The position numbers and the translations under genes are program-made. A stretch of 64,000 nucleotides of DNA. It comes from Nostoc sp. LPT. Its GTDB lineage: Bacteria; Cyanobacteriota; Cyanobacteriia; Cyanobacteriales; Nostocaceae. Shown here piece after piece: positions 1 through 8,168 of the stretch. The notes under the pieces are model-generated. The model did not search any database. It saw nothing but the letters and a program-made list of their open reading frames with translations, and had not been told where the DNA came from. The DNA lies in contig NZ_JABXKF010000188.1 of the NCBI RefSeq assembly GCF_017115165.1, positions 1-64,000 of the forward strand. The letters run 5' to 3'. Each line of letters opens with the position of its first letter. The first letter of the stretch is position 1.

Positions 1-70
1 TGAGTGCTGAGTGCTGAGTGCTGAGTGCTGAGTGCTGAGTGCTGAGTGCTGAGTGTTGAGTGTTGAGTGC
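1..70. repeat. Heptanucleotide tandem repeat (TGAGTGC)n
   Basis: About ten consecutive copies of a 7-bp unit, TGAGTGC, with the last copies drifting to TGAGTGT, run from the window edge. Short tandemly repeated heptanucleotides are a known trait of heterocystous cyanobacterial genomes. The array continues beyond the window start. Confidence 0.95.
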
Positions 71-85
71 TAAGGTTAAAGTTCC

Positions 86-345
86 GAGTTCAAAAACTCA
101 ATGTTCGAGTAAAAAGGTGCAACTTCTGAGTTCAAAGGCTCAATGTTCGAGTAAAAAGGTGCAACTTCCGAGTTCAAAAGTTCAACGTTCAAGCAAAAAA
201 GTGCAACTTCCGAGTTCAAAGGTTCAACGTTCAAGCAAAAAGGTGCAACTTCCGAGTTCAAAGGCTCAACGTTCAAGTAAAAAGGCTCAACTTCCGAGAT
301 CAAAGGCTCAACGTTCAAGCAAAAAGGCTCAATTTCCGAGTTTTA
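86..345. repeat. 42-bp tandem repeat array, about six copies
   Basis: Degenerate 42-bp units built from GTTCAACGTTCAAGC, AAAAAGGTGCAACTT and CCGAGTTCAAAG blocks repeat about six times. Because 42 is divisible by three, long open frames exist on both strands (14-residue repeats such as SSKVQRSSKKVQLP), but I see no start signal or recognised domain, so I treat it as non-coding. CTAACTC heptamers follow at about 370-397 and a 41-bp dispersed repeat at 401-441. Confidence 0.85.
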
Positions 346-400
346 AGCTTGAAACAATAATATTTCTTCCTAACTCCTAACTCCTAACTCTTAACTCAGC

Positions 401-441
401 ACTCAGCACGGGCTAAACGCCCCGCTGACGCTAACAGCACT
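401..441. repeat. 41-bp dispersed repeat, copy 1
   Basis: This stretch (core GGGCTAAACGCCCCGCT) recurs in inverted orientation at 35179-35219 with 39 of 41 bases identical. It lies just upstream of the 475-858 gene and could affect its leader. Confidence 0.85.
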
Positions 442-474
442 CCCCAATACCCAATGCCCAAATAAAATTAACCT

Positions 475-858
475 ATGCGCCGTAAGAAAGATACTGTCTG
501 CACAGAATTTGCTTTCACTCTTCCTAGAGGATTGAGTGATAGTGAACACCGAGTACATCGTCATGGGGTGATGCGTTTAGCCACCGCCAAAGATGAAATT
601 TTGGTGCAACAAGAGCGCAAAGTTCAAGAAAATCCAGCTTACGGCGTATTAGTAATGCTTGCGCGGGTTATTACTCGCATGGGCAGTTTCAACTCTGTTA
701 GTCCTGATTTACTCGAAGGATTGCTCTTACATGACATTGCCTATCTCAGAGAATTTTACAATCGAATCAATCAGCAAGGCAATGTACACATTCCGACACA
801 ATGTCCCCACTGCAATACTCAATTTTCAGTGGAGCTAGAACTAGCGGGGGAGTCGTAA
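475..858 (+). CDS. Phage-tail assembly chaperone-like protein with C-terminal zinc-binding motif
   Basis: A 127-residue soluble protein. The central part (roughly residues 25-100, with a helical stretch ending LLEGLLLHDIAYLREFYNRI) has the look of phage tail assembly chaperones of the gp41/gp14 type that also occur in contractile injection system loci. The C-terminus carries CPHC, half of a zinc knuckle, at about residues 111-114. The next gene overlaps its 3' end and a third gene follows with a 4-bp overlap, so the three are probably one operon. The family link is by eye and moderate; tail tube, sheath and baseplate genes, if present, would lie upstream of the window. Confidence 0.5.
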   Translation: MRRKKDTVCTEFAFTLPRGLSDSEHRVHRHGVMRLATAKDEILVQQERKVQENPAYGVLVMLARVITRMGSFNSVSPDLLEGLLLHDIAYLREFYNRINQQGNVHIPTQCPHCNTQFSVELELAGES

Positions 859-1004
859 GCTACCCCTCTGATACTTTATATGAGGAGGTAGCTTTTATTG
901 CTTATCATTTCCATTGGTCACAAGATGATATTTTAAATTTAGAACATACTACCCGTCAGCGTTGGGTAGGAGAAATCAATAAAATTAACCAAAAATTAAT
1001 ATGA
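801..1004 (+). CDS. Small injection-system-associated protein (DUF6760-like)
   Basis: A 67-residue product. From residue 21 it reads YPSDTLYEEVAFIAYHFHW and then an RQRW motif, a pattern I associate with the small DUF6760-type proteins found in extracellular contractile injection loci. The only in-frame ATG (801) lies inside the preceding gene, giving a 58-bp overlap; family members usually begin close to the YP motif, so the first 20 residues may be untranslated or the overlap may be real. Its stop codon overlaps the ATG of the FHA gene (ATGA at 1001-1004), typical of translational coupling and good evidence that it is expressed. Confidence 0.6.
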   Translation: MSPLQYSIFSGARTSGGVVSYPSDTLYEEVAFIAYHFHWSQDDILNLEHTTRQRWVGEINKINQKLI

Positions 1005-3103
1005 AAGTAAAAGTTAGCTACTCACCAAATCTAAGTGAAGTCAATGAAGTTGACCTTACCCTAGAAACTACACCGAGAGGAGAATGGATAATAGGCCGTT
1101 CTCCTGATTCTGATTTAGTCCTAGACAGCCCTGATATCAGTCGGGTACATGCTAAGTTTTTTGTTAAAAGTGGAAATTACTACTTTTCTGACCTTGGCAG
1201 TAGAAATGGCTCAATATTTAACGGGAAACAAGCTGAAAAAGATCGACCATATTCTTTGAGCGATGGAGATATTATTCGGATTGCAGATTATGTTTTTATT
1301 TTGGAAGCAGTTGCTCCCGCTTATGAGCAACCAGAGACGGTTTTTAGGATTATAGATCCTTCACTGTTTTCTCGGCCGCGATCGCCTGAAAATGTCAGCG
1401 CTGCCAATGTTGTTAATCCAGCCCCAGAGGTAGTTAACGAAGTTCCAGCGCCGATTAGTCAAGAAGTAGAAACACCTGAAATTAAAGCTGCTTCCCCAGA
1501 AATCAGCGAAATCTCAGAAGTTGTTTCTAATCAACCTGATGATGTCATCCCGGTTGTTGAGATAATCGCCCCTGAAAACATCATTCAACCACCAGAAGCA
1601 GTCAACGAAGTTCCACACGATGTCCGTAATGAAATTGGGGATTTGCCTACATTCAGTAAACCAGATGGTGAGGAAGTAGAGGTTCCAGAAGTCAGCGAAG
1701 CCTCAGAAGTTTCTTTGACTGAACCTGATGACGCCATAGCTGCACCTGAAAACATCATTGAAACTCCTGAAGAGAAAAGTATAGTTCCAGAAGCTACCCA
1801 CGATGAGGTTACAGACTTTGAAGCAGCACTGGCGACAGAATCTACTTTCGTACAACAGCGTGATATAAGTGCTATTCCAGAAACTGCCTACGACGAGGAT
1901 GCAGAGTTGGAGGCAGCACTAGAAGCAGAAGTTACCTTTGTACAGCCACGGGATATTTTCAACGAAGTTCCTGCACAGAGTCCTATTCCTGAAGCTACCG
2001 ACGATGAGAAGGCATTGGAGGCAACACTAGCAGCAGAAGTTACCTCCGTACAGCCGCGCGATATTTCCCACCATGTATCTGAGGAGGAGAGTGACATTGC
2101 CGAAGCTACTCATGATGAAGTAGTGAATTTGGATACGCCAGTCGCAGAAAAAGCCAGTGAAGTTGTTGAAAACGAAGAGATTCAGCCACAAGAAGCATTG
2201 AGCCAAGTTACACAGGATACCACTGATGAAGCGATAGATTGGGATACGTCAGTTACAGCAGCAGACAGCGCAGATGTTGACGAAGTAGAATCTACTTCTG
2301 CGGTGGATGAAACAATAAGCGAAGTTTCTCAAGCATCAACTGATGAAGCGATAAATTGGGATACGTCAGTTACAGCAGCAGACAGCGCAGATGTTGACGA
2401 AGTAGAATCTACTTCTGCGGTGGATGAAACAATAAGCGAAGTTTCTCAAGCATCAACTGCACCTGATGATGTCGTTGCGGAAGTTTTAAGCAATCAATAC
2501 ATTGATTTGAGTAATGCAACTACTGAAGAAGTTAGTGTATATGTTGATGATGTTGCTGCACAAATAAGTGAAATTTCTGACTCAGCTGATATTCCATCTT
2601 TGGAAACAACAGAAAGTAGAGCTACTGAGAGCATCAGTCAAACTATTGAAGAATTACCTGAAATAAAAGAGCGTTTTGATGAAACTCCAGAAGAAACAAA
2701 TGTCAGTGAGTCTCCTCAAGCAATCATTGAAAGAAATATAGTACTGATCGCTCATGAAAGCAAGAAATCAGAACTTGCTGAATTGGTTTCTGAACATCAG
2801 GAATTTTTCTCACAGAGTTTTACAATTACCTGGCCATCTGTTAGCGAAGTCTTACATCAACAGACAGGAATAACTATTAGTCAACAAACTGCCGCACCAA
2901 CTTCTGGAGGATATCAAACAATTGCTTCATTGGTTGGAGCCGGAGAAATTGTAGCAGTTATTTTCTTGCGAGATTTGCTGCAACCTCAGCCTGGTCAAGC
3001 AAATGAAGAAGCGCTGTTAAGATTATGCACTATTAATCAAGTTTTATTGGCTACTAATATGCCAACAGCAGAGGCGATTGTGCATTATCTGAAACACATA
3101 TAG
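1001..3103 (+). CDS. FHA-domain protein with C-terminal methylglyoxal-synthase-like domain
   Basis: A 700-residue protein in three parts. Residues 1-100 form an FHA phosphothreonine-binding domain (GR at 32-33, SRVH at 47-50, LGSRNG at 65-70). Residues about 120-570 are an acidic, Pro/Glu/Val-rich low-complexity linker with a 39-residue exact-period duplication. Residues about 577-700 align by eye with methylglyoxal synthase: IVLIAHESKKSEL, GGYQTIA, FLRDLL, ALLRLC and ATN. Compared with the E. coli enzyme, catalytic Asp71 is Tyr638, His98 is Gly and Asp101 is Asn, and the phosphate-binding ATGTTG segment is absent, so this domain is probably a ligand-sensing or binding module. It is translationally coupled to the preceding injection-system-like gene. 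A role in regulating that system through Ser/Thr phosphorylation is inference. Confidence 0.8.
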   Translation: MKVKVSYSPNLSEVNEVDLTLETTPRGEWIIGRSPDSDLVLDSPDISRVHAKFFVKSGNYYFSDLGSRNGSIFNGKQAEKDRPYSLSDGDIIRIADYVFILEAVAPAYEQPETVFRIIDPSLFSRPRSPENVSAANVVNPAPEVVNEVPAPISQEVETPEIKAASPEISEISEVVSNQPDDVIPVVEIIAPENIIQPPEAVNEVPHDVRNEIGDLPTFSKPDGEEVEVPEVSEASEVSLTEPDDAIAAPENIIETPEEKSIVPEATHDEVTDFEAALATESTFVQQRDISAIPETAYDEDAELEAALEAEVTFVQPRDIFNEVPAQSPIPEATDDEKALEATLAAEVTSVQPRDISHHVSEEESDIAEATHDEVVNLDTPVAEKASEVVENEEIQPQEALSQVTQDTTDEAIDWDTSVTAADSADVDEVESTSAVDETISEVSQASTDEAINWDTSVTAADSADVDEVESTSAVDETISEVSQASTAPDDVVAEVLSNQYIDLSNATTEEVSVYVDDVAAQISEISDSADIPSLETTESRATESISQTIEELPEIKERFDETPEETNVSESPQAIIERNIVLIAHESKKSELAELVSEHQEFFSQSFTITWPSVSEVLHQQTGITISQQTAAPTSGGYQTIASLVGAGEIVAVIFLRDLLQPQPGQANEEALLRLCTINQVLLATNMPTAEAIVHYLKHI
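2222..2457 (+). repeat. 117-bp tandem duplication inside the FHA gene
   Basis: Two nearly identical copies start at 2222 and 2339, period 117 bp (39 codons). The high identity suggests a recent in-frame duplication within the low-complexity linker. Confidence 0.9.
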
Positions 3104-3295
3104 CAATTCTAAATTAGTCACGAACAACAAGATACCGGACTTATTAAATAAATTCGGTATCTGAGGTGTTAGTGTTTGCAGGTAAAATATGATTACTATA
3201 TTTTTTGAAAAGTTGCAAATTGCGTAGAATAATTTCAATATTAAAAATTAATCTAAAAATATATGTATATTTTAAAGTAAAATTTATTTAAAAAA

Positions 3296-5476
3296 ATGGT
3301 TGTAAATTTTAAAAATTTATTTAGACAGCCAGTTATTCTTTCAAGTGCGATCGCTACAATTTTACTAGTAGGCATTCAAAAACTTGGGGTTTTCGAGCCT
3401 CTAGAAATGAAAGTCTACGACCAAATGATGCAACTACGTGCTGACTCAGGCCCAGACACTCGTCTGTTGATTGTTGCTTTAACTGAAAAAGATATCCAAA
3501 AATGGAATTGGCCCCTGTCTAGTGAACTTCTAGACCGGGTATTAGGCAAGCTTGAAGAATATCAACCGCGAGTCATTGGTCTAGATATTTTTCGTGACTT
3601 ACCAGTACCGCCTGGTCATGACAAACTACTGCAACGCCTCCAACAGAGCGATATCATCATTCCTATCTGCAAACATTCTGGTTCTAATAATCCGGGAATA
3701 GCACCCCCAAAAGGCGTTGAAGCAGAGCGAGTCGGATTTAATGATGTTGTAGAAGATACTGATGCTACAATTCGCCGCAACCTCTTATTGGTAAGTGCAG
3801 AGGAGTCTGATTCTTGTCAAAGTACCTATTCCTTTAGCTTACAACTAGCACTCAAATATTTAGAAGTCGGAGGCATCCAACTAGAATTTACCCCAAAAAA
3901 GGAACTAAGACTACGAAATACTGTATTTAAACCACTGCAAAGTAATGCTGGTGGTTATCAGAAAGCGGATACAAATGGCTACCAAATTCTGCTTAACTAC
4001 CGTTCCGGTTATCAGGTTGCCCAGCAGGTAACTATTACAGAAATACTTGCAAATCAAGTTAAACCAGATTTAGTAAAAGACCGCATCGTTTTAATTGGTT
4101 CAACAGCCAATAGTTTAAATGATATTTTTAATACGCCATTTGCTAGTGGGAAGTCAGATAATTCTGGCAAGATGGCAGGAATTGAAATTCATGCCCACAG
4201 CGTTAGTCAAATTCTCAGTGCTGTTCTTAACAAACAGCCTCTATTTTGGTTTTTGCCTGAGTGGGGTAAAGTCCTTTGGATATGGGGATGGACTGTAGTT
4301 GGTGGGTTGCTGGTATGGCGGATTCAACATCCACTAGGCTTAGGATTGGCAGGAGCAACAGCCCTTGCAGTATTATTTGGAGCCAATTTTGTCATTTTTA
4401 CCCAAACTAGATGGTTCCCAGTCATACCTCCAGCGTTGGGGTTAGTATTTACCGCCGGGAGTGTCCTTGCCTATAGTGCTTATCAAACCAAGCAAGAGCA
4501 AAAAGAAATTACCCAACGGGTTCAAGAACACCAACAATTAATTCTAGAATTGCAAGGTCTTTTGCGGCAGCGCGGCAATGCCTTAAATGAAGCGCCAACG
4601 GTAATTGTTGATTCCATTGGGCAAGAAATTGCACTAGGAACGGTACTAAACAACCGCTACAAAATTACTCAACCCTTGGGTTCTGGGGGATTTAGCAATA
4701 CTTATTTGGCTGACGATATCCAGCGTCCTGGTAATCCGCAGTGTGTGGTTAAACAGTTGCGACCTCCTTGCCAAGATGCAGAATATTTAAATGTTGTCAG
4801 ACGCCTATTCGACGCTGAAGCAGAAATTTTAGAAACTTTGGGTAAGCACCCACAAATTCCCCAACTGCTAGCTTTTTTTGAAGAAAATCGGCAATTTTCT
4901 TTAGTGCAAGAATTTGTTCGAGGGCACGCTATGGATAAAGAGTTAACTGCTGGGAAACGACTAAAACAAGCTGAAGTTGTGGAGATGCTCAAAGAAGTTT
5001 TAAACGTGCTGGTTTTTGTTCACAGCTATGGCGTAATCCATCGAGATATCAAACCTAGTAACTTGATTAGGCGAGAATCAGATCGGCACATTGTTTTAAT
5101 TGACTTTGGCGCTGTTAAGCAGATTCAACCTCAGCAGCAAGAAGCTCAGACAATTTCAATTGGCACTCCTAGTTATGCACCTTCTGAACAAATGAGTGGA
5201 TTGCCAAAACTCAACAGCGATATTTATGCGTTGGGAATTATGGGAATACAAGGTTTAACTGGGGTAGAACCCAGAGAGTTTCGTAGAGACACAAATACTG
5301 GTGAAATAATTATCCAAAGCCAAGCTAATGCTAATCAACAGATTTGGCAACATTGGCGCGAATTAACTGAGGCTACAGACGAGTTAGTTATGATTTTAAA
5401 TAAAATGGTACATTTCGACTTCACTCAACGATATCAGTCAGCCGCAGAGGTGCTTAAAAATCTCGAAAGTCTTTAG
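3296..5476 (+). CDS. CHASE2-domain serine/threonine protein kinase
   Basis: A 726-residue membrane kinase. An N-terminal hydrophobic segment (about 13-30) precedes an extracytoplasmic CHASE2 sensor domain (about 35-320; VIGLDIFRDLP, DRIVLIGSTA), then two or three membrane segments (about 335-400), a coiled-coil linker and a kinase domain from about residue 452. Kinase motifs are intact: GSGGFSNTY glycine loop, VVK lysine, HRDIKPSN (near 582), DFG (near 603) and GTPSYAPSEQ. No strong ribosome-binding site precedes the ATG. It follows the FHA gene after an AT-rich 190-bp gap on the same strand; a kinase next to an FHA protein makes functional pairing plausible, though not shown by the sequence. 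The substrate is unknown. Confidence 0.9.
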   Translation: MVVNFKNLFRQPVILSSAIATILLVGIQKLGVFEPLEMKVYDQMMQLRADSGPDTRLLIVALTEKDIQKWNWPLSSELLDRVLGKLEEYQPRVIGLDIFRDLPVPPGHDKLLQRLQQSDIIIPICKHSGSNNPGIAPPKGVEAERVGFNDVVEDTDATIRRNLLLVSAEESDSCQSTYSFSLQLALKYLEVGGIQLEFTPKKELRLRNTVFKPLQSNAGGYQKADTNGYQILLNYRSGYQVAQQVTITEILANQVKPDLVKDRIVLIGSTANSLNDIFNTPFASGKSDNSGKMAGIEIHAHSVSQILSAVLNKQPLFWFLPEWGKVLWIWGWTVVGGLLVWRIQHPLGLGLAGATALAVLFGANFVIFTQTRWFPVIPPALGLVFTAGSVLAYSAYQTKQEQKEITQRVQEHQQLILELQGLLRQRGNALNEAPTVIVDSIGQEIALGTVLNNRYKITQPLGSGGFSNTYLADDIQRPGNPQCVVKQLRPPCQDAEYLNVVRRLFDAEAEILETLGKHPQIPQLLAFFEENRQFSLVQEFVRGHAMDKELTAGKRLKQAEVVEMLKEVLNVLVFVHSYGVIHRDIKPSNLIRRESDRHIVLIDFGAVKQIQPQQQEAQTISIGTPSYAPSEQMSGLPKLNSDIYALGIMGIQGLTGVEPREFRRDTNTGEIIIQSQANANQQIWQHWRELTEATDELVMILNKMVHFDFTQRYQSAAEVLKNLESL

Positions 5477-5502
5477 TATTTTTTCTAACACTAAAGTGCT
5501 AA

Positions 5503-5534
5503 TAAAAAAGCTCGGTTATGCGAGTGACCAAGCT
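5503..5534 (-). terminator. Rho-independent terminator-like hairpin after hsp20
   Basis: On the minus strand AGCTTGGT and ACCGAGCT pair (one G-T pair) around a 10-base loop and are followed by TTTTTTATT. It lies between the convergent kinase and hsp20 genes and suits termination of hsp20. Confidence 0.6.
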
Positions 5535-5606
5535 CTTAACTATTTCAATCAACCATTGCAGGTAAAGTAGTGCGTAGGCGTAGCCCGTCGTAGACATCGC
5601 AAACCA

Positions 5607-6059
5607 TTAGTTACCAGATTGTTCCAAATTCACCTTGACAACTTTGTTCTTTTCTTGCTCAGTTTTAGGCAGTGTCAGATTCAAGATGCCATCTTTATAA
5701 TCTGCCGTAACATCAGTATTTTTAATCCGAGCAAATAGAGGAATTACACGTTGGAATTTCCCGTAATGAAACTCACTTCTGGTAACACCTTTTTCTTCTG
5801 TTTTAGTTTCAGACTTACGCTCACCGCTAACGTAAACAGCATTTTCTGTGACTTGCACATCCAGGTCTTTAGCTTCTATTCCTGGCAGTTCTAGCTTCAG
5901 ATGAATCGCATCTTCAGTTTCTTGGATTTCAGCAGCAGGAACTTTGCTTAAGTCTTTGTCAAACAATGCAGATGGTAGTCTGGTATCTTCAAATAAATTA
6001 TTGATCTGGTGTTGTAGAGTGTCAATTTCTCTCCAAGGATTCCAACGACCTAGTGTCAT
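5607..6059 (-). CDS. Hsp20/alpha-crystallin small heat shock protein
   Basis: About 150 residues with a complete alpha-crystallin domain (LKLELPGIEAKDLDVQV, VYVSGERK, DGILNLTLPK) and a short N-terminal arm (WNPWREIDTL). It is an ATP-independent holdase for unfolding proteins in the cytosol or at membranes. I start it at the ATG at 6059 because GAGGAAG lies just upstream; an ATG five codons earlier (6074) would place that ribosome-binding site inside the gene. No CIRCE element (TTAGCACTC/GAGTGCTAA) is visible upstream, so HrcA control is not indicated. A terminator-like hairpin follows. Confidence 0.93.
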   Translation of the reverse strand: MTLGRWNPWREIDTLQHQINNLFEDTRLPSALFDKDLSKVPAAEIQETEDAIHLKLELPGIEAKDLDVQVTENAVYVSGERKSETKTEEKGVTRSEFHYGKFQRVIPLFARIKNTDVTADYKDGILNLTLPKTEQEKNKVVKVNLEQSGN

Positions 6060-6473
6060 AACTCTTCCTCGCATTAGTTAGCTTTGTTTAATAAGTTTTG
6101 CACTTAACCTTGTGCTTACATCTTCATATTATGTATAGTTAAAGCTGCTGTAAATGCGGTTTTTAACACCAAATAATTGATGATTACCGTACTCAATTAG
6201 ATATAAAAATTTTACGGCTTACTGTAATTTGTATGTTCGGTAAACCCGAATAGACAAATTAGATTCAATTCTACTAAATCAATACATCTGCTGTTGAAGA
6301 GATAGCGTAGAAATACGATGCCTCAGTTGAGCTATGTCTACAACTAAGTAACAGCTTTGCATAAATTTTCAGATAACCTCAGTTAAATACATATCTGTTC
6401 AAGTTTGTCCTAAACATTCAACCTTAAAGTACAACTCAAAACTGTAGTCCAAACAAATCAAAAAAGCCAAAAT
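6060..6473. other. Intergenic stretch, no gene seen
   Basis: AT-rich sequence between hsp20 and the Uma2 remnant. It must hold the hsp20 promoter; no ORF, hairpin or repeat stood out. Confidence 0.6.
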
Positions 6474-6794
6474 TCACAACATATCTGGATTTTCTCCTAG
6501 TTCTCTTAATCTAGCCGCTAAACGAGCCGCCTGTGCAACTGCGGCTTCCTCTCTTACAGCAGCAGCTTGTGCTTGTGCAATTGCGGCTTCTTCTCTTGCA
6601 GCAGCGGCTTGTGCTTGTGCAGCAGCAGCCTCCTCTGGTAATAAAACCAGATTGCCAGCCACGTCGTAAAACCGCAACCATATTGCCGTTTCTCTGCCTA
6701 TTGTTTCCTCACTTTCTAACTGCTCCCAACTAATATCTTGAAACAACATTTGTTGACCAGGTTTTACAATAATTTGTTGCAGTTTTAAAAGCAT
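6474..6794 (-). pseudogene. Uma2-family nuclease gene with internal deletion
   Basis: The 106-codon frame starts like cyanobacterial Uma2 proteins (LQQIIVKPGQQMLFQDISWEQLE) and ends like their C-termini (WLRFYDVAGNLVLLPEEA, an Ala/Glu/Gln-rich helical repeat, LAARLRELGENPDML). The central PD-(D/E)XK-like domain, normally about 140 residues, is missing; the join falls near residue 28-35 and stays in frame. A short coiled-coil protein may still be made, but a nuclease cannot be. Uma2 genes are highly multiplied in cyanobacteria, so loss of one copy is unsurprising. Confidence 0.7.
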
Positions 6795-6927
6795 ATCACC
6801 TCAGAAAGTTGATGTAGTAATTTATGTAGCCAATAGAATTTATAAATCAACTTTCTTAAAGTATATCGCCTTGGAGCATGAGTGTAGATATTATGTAAAA
6901 CAATCAATGTAATAGAAGATACAGATA

Positions 6928-7032
6928 ATGCAAATGCAACTTACTATTCGTAAAGCTTTTGGCGAAGACATTCCGACTTTAGAAGATTTGATTCAAAACT
7001 CGGCGTTGCAGAATAGCGGGAACTGCTTATGA
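6928..7032 (+). pseudogene. GNAT acetyltransferase N-terminal stub
   Basis: The 34-residue frame reads MQMQLTIRKAFGEDIPTLED and continues LIQNSALQN before TGA. This matches the first strand and helix of GNAT acetyltransferases (IRKA...DIP.LE.LI). Nothing downstream continues the fold, so it appears to be a 3'-truncated remnant. Confidence 0.5.
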
Positions 7033-7267
7033 CACGGGTAGAAGTAGAAAACAGTCGTTTTCGACATTATCTTACTAGGCTACATCGTAAAACATTTTGT
7101 TATTCTAAATCAGTATAAATGCTTGATTTATCGATTTACTTAGTAATATATTATCTCAAGTATGGTTCAGTGCCAGTATGGGCACATAGCGCCGTAACCT
7201 TGAGGCGATCGCGTGATTCATATTTTGATTCAGCAACGCCTACTTTTCACGCAATCTAGAAAAGCTG

Positions 7268-7343
7268 TGTAGGTTGGGTTAAGGAACGAAACCCAACATT
7301 GAGCGTTAATTGTTGGATTTCACTTCGTTCAACCCAACCTACA
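7268..7343. repeat. Inverted-repeat element (MITE/REP-like), 76 bp
   Basis: Perfect 13-bp ends TGTAGGTTGGGTT and AACCCAACCTACA bound a 76-bp segment that can fold into a long imperfect stem. Partial copies of the end sequence lie at 41973-42005 and 16614-16634, so it belongs to a dispersed family. Confidence 0.8.
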
Positions 7344-7430
7344 ATTATCTTGGTGGCTCATGGCTCACACAAAGACGCAGAGAAGAGCTATGCAAGTTTT
7401 TACACCGTGAATAACTTATTTAAATAACTA

Positions 7431-8168
7431 CTAACTTCTTGACCACTCATCAATAATAGTCAAAATTGTTTTATCACCCAATTTTATTGTTTTATCACCC
7501 AAGCTTTTAACAGACTTTACTACATCGCGGTAATCTTCAAACTCTTGCTTCGGTTTCTTGCGTCGAGCATCAAATATGCCCTTTGCAAGTTTTTCTGCAC
7601 CAGAAATTCTAGCACGTTGCAACTTTATAGATAACTCGTCTTTATCCAAAGTGTTCAATAAACTAAGCGGATTACTCTGGTCACTCTTTTGGGGAATAAG
7701 GTTTTTAAGTTGCTTTAACTGACTATCTATTCTTTGTCTTTCTTGTATAAATTCTGACTTAAACTCATTAAATTGCTTCTCAAGACGTAATTCTAAATTT
7801 GCCAGACGTGGTTCTAACTTTGTTGTTTCAGACTGTAGTGTTACTTGTTTAGTAGAAGAATCAATTTTTTTGAGAGATGCAACTTGCTTTACTACTAAAT
7901 CCTCTAATTTTGGAGCAATGACAAAAGCATTAACCATCTCACCTTGTCGAGGATTTTTTTCTCTTGCCCTGACAGCAGCATAATATTCAAAATGTCCATC
8001 AACTACCGTATAGCTCTCTACTCCGGTAACTTTCACAACTAATGGTCTGATAATTCCTCCAGTTTCTATAATTATGTCTGCGAGGTTTTCCAAATCAGCC
8101 ACAGAAAAATTTGATCGAGGTTCATTAGAAGTAATGCTTTTTACATCTACCAAAGAAAAATTTATCAT
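7431..8168 (-). CDS. ParB-like N-terminal domain protein with coiled coil
   Basis: 245 residues. Residues 1-90 resemble the ParB/Srx N-terminal domain (LENLADIIIETGGIIRPLVV, VVDGHFEYYAA), but the arginines of the usual GERRxRA CTP-binding motif are replaced in DGHFEYYAA. Residues about 95-160 form a predicted coiled coil, and no clear helix-turn-helix of chromosomal ParB is visible. Near the C-terminus a small duplication gives LGDKTIKLGDKTI. The ATG overlaps the stop of the upstream parA-like gene (ATGA, 8165-8168), so the two are co-translated. It probably partners that ATPase; whether it binds a centromere-like site is unknown. Confidence 0.75.
   Translation of the reverse strand: MINFSLVDVKSITSNEPRSNFSVADLENLADIIIETGGIIRPLVVKVTGVESYTVVDGHFEYYAAVRAREKNPRQGEMVNAFVIAPKLEDLVVKQVASLKKIDSSTKQVTLQSETTKLEPRLANLELRLEKQFNEFKSEFIQERQRIDSQLKQLKNLIPQKSDQSNPLSLLNTLDKDELSIKLQRARISGAEKLAKGIFDARRKKPKQEFEDYRDVVKSVKSLGDKTIKLGDKTILTIIDEWSRS

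Noticed and set aside
60-380. 106-codon plus-strand frame and an opposite-strand frame in the first repeat array
   Set aside because: Both arise because the 42-bp period is a multiple of three; no start signal or recognised domain.
1-441. Possible CRISPR array
   Set aside because: Units are contiguous tandem repeats without unique spacers, and no cas gene is near.
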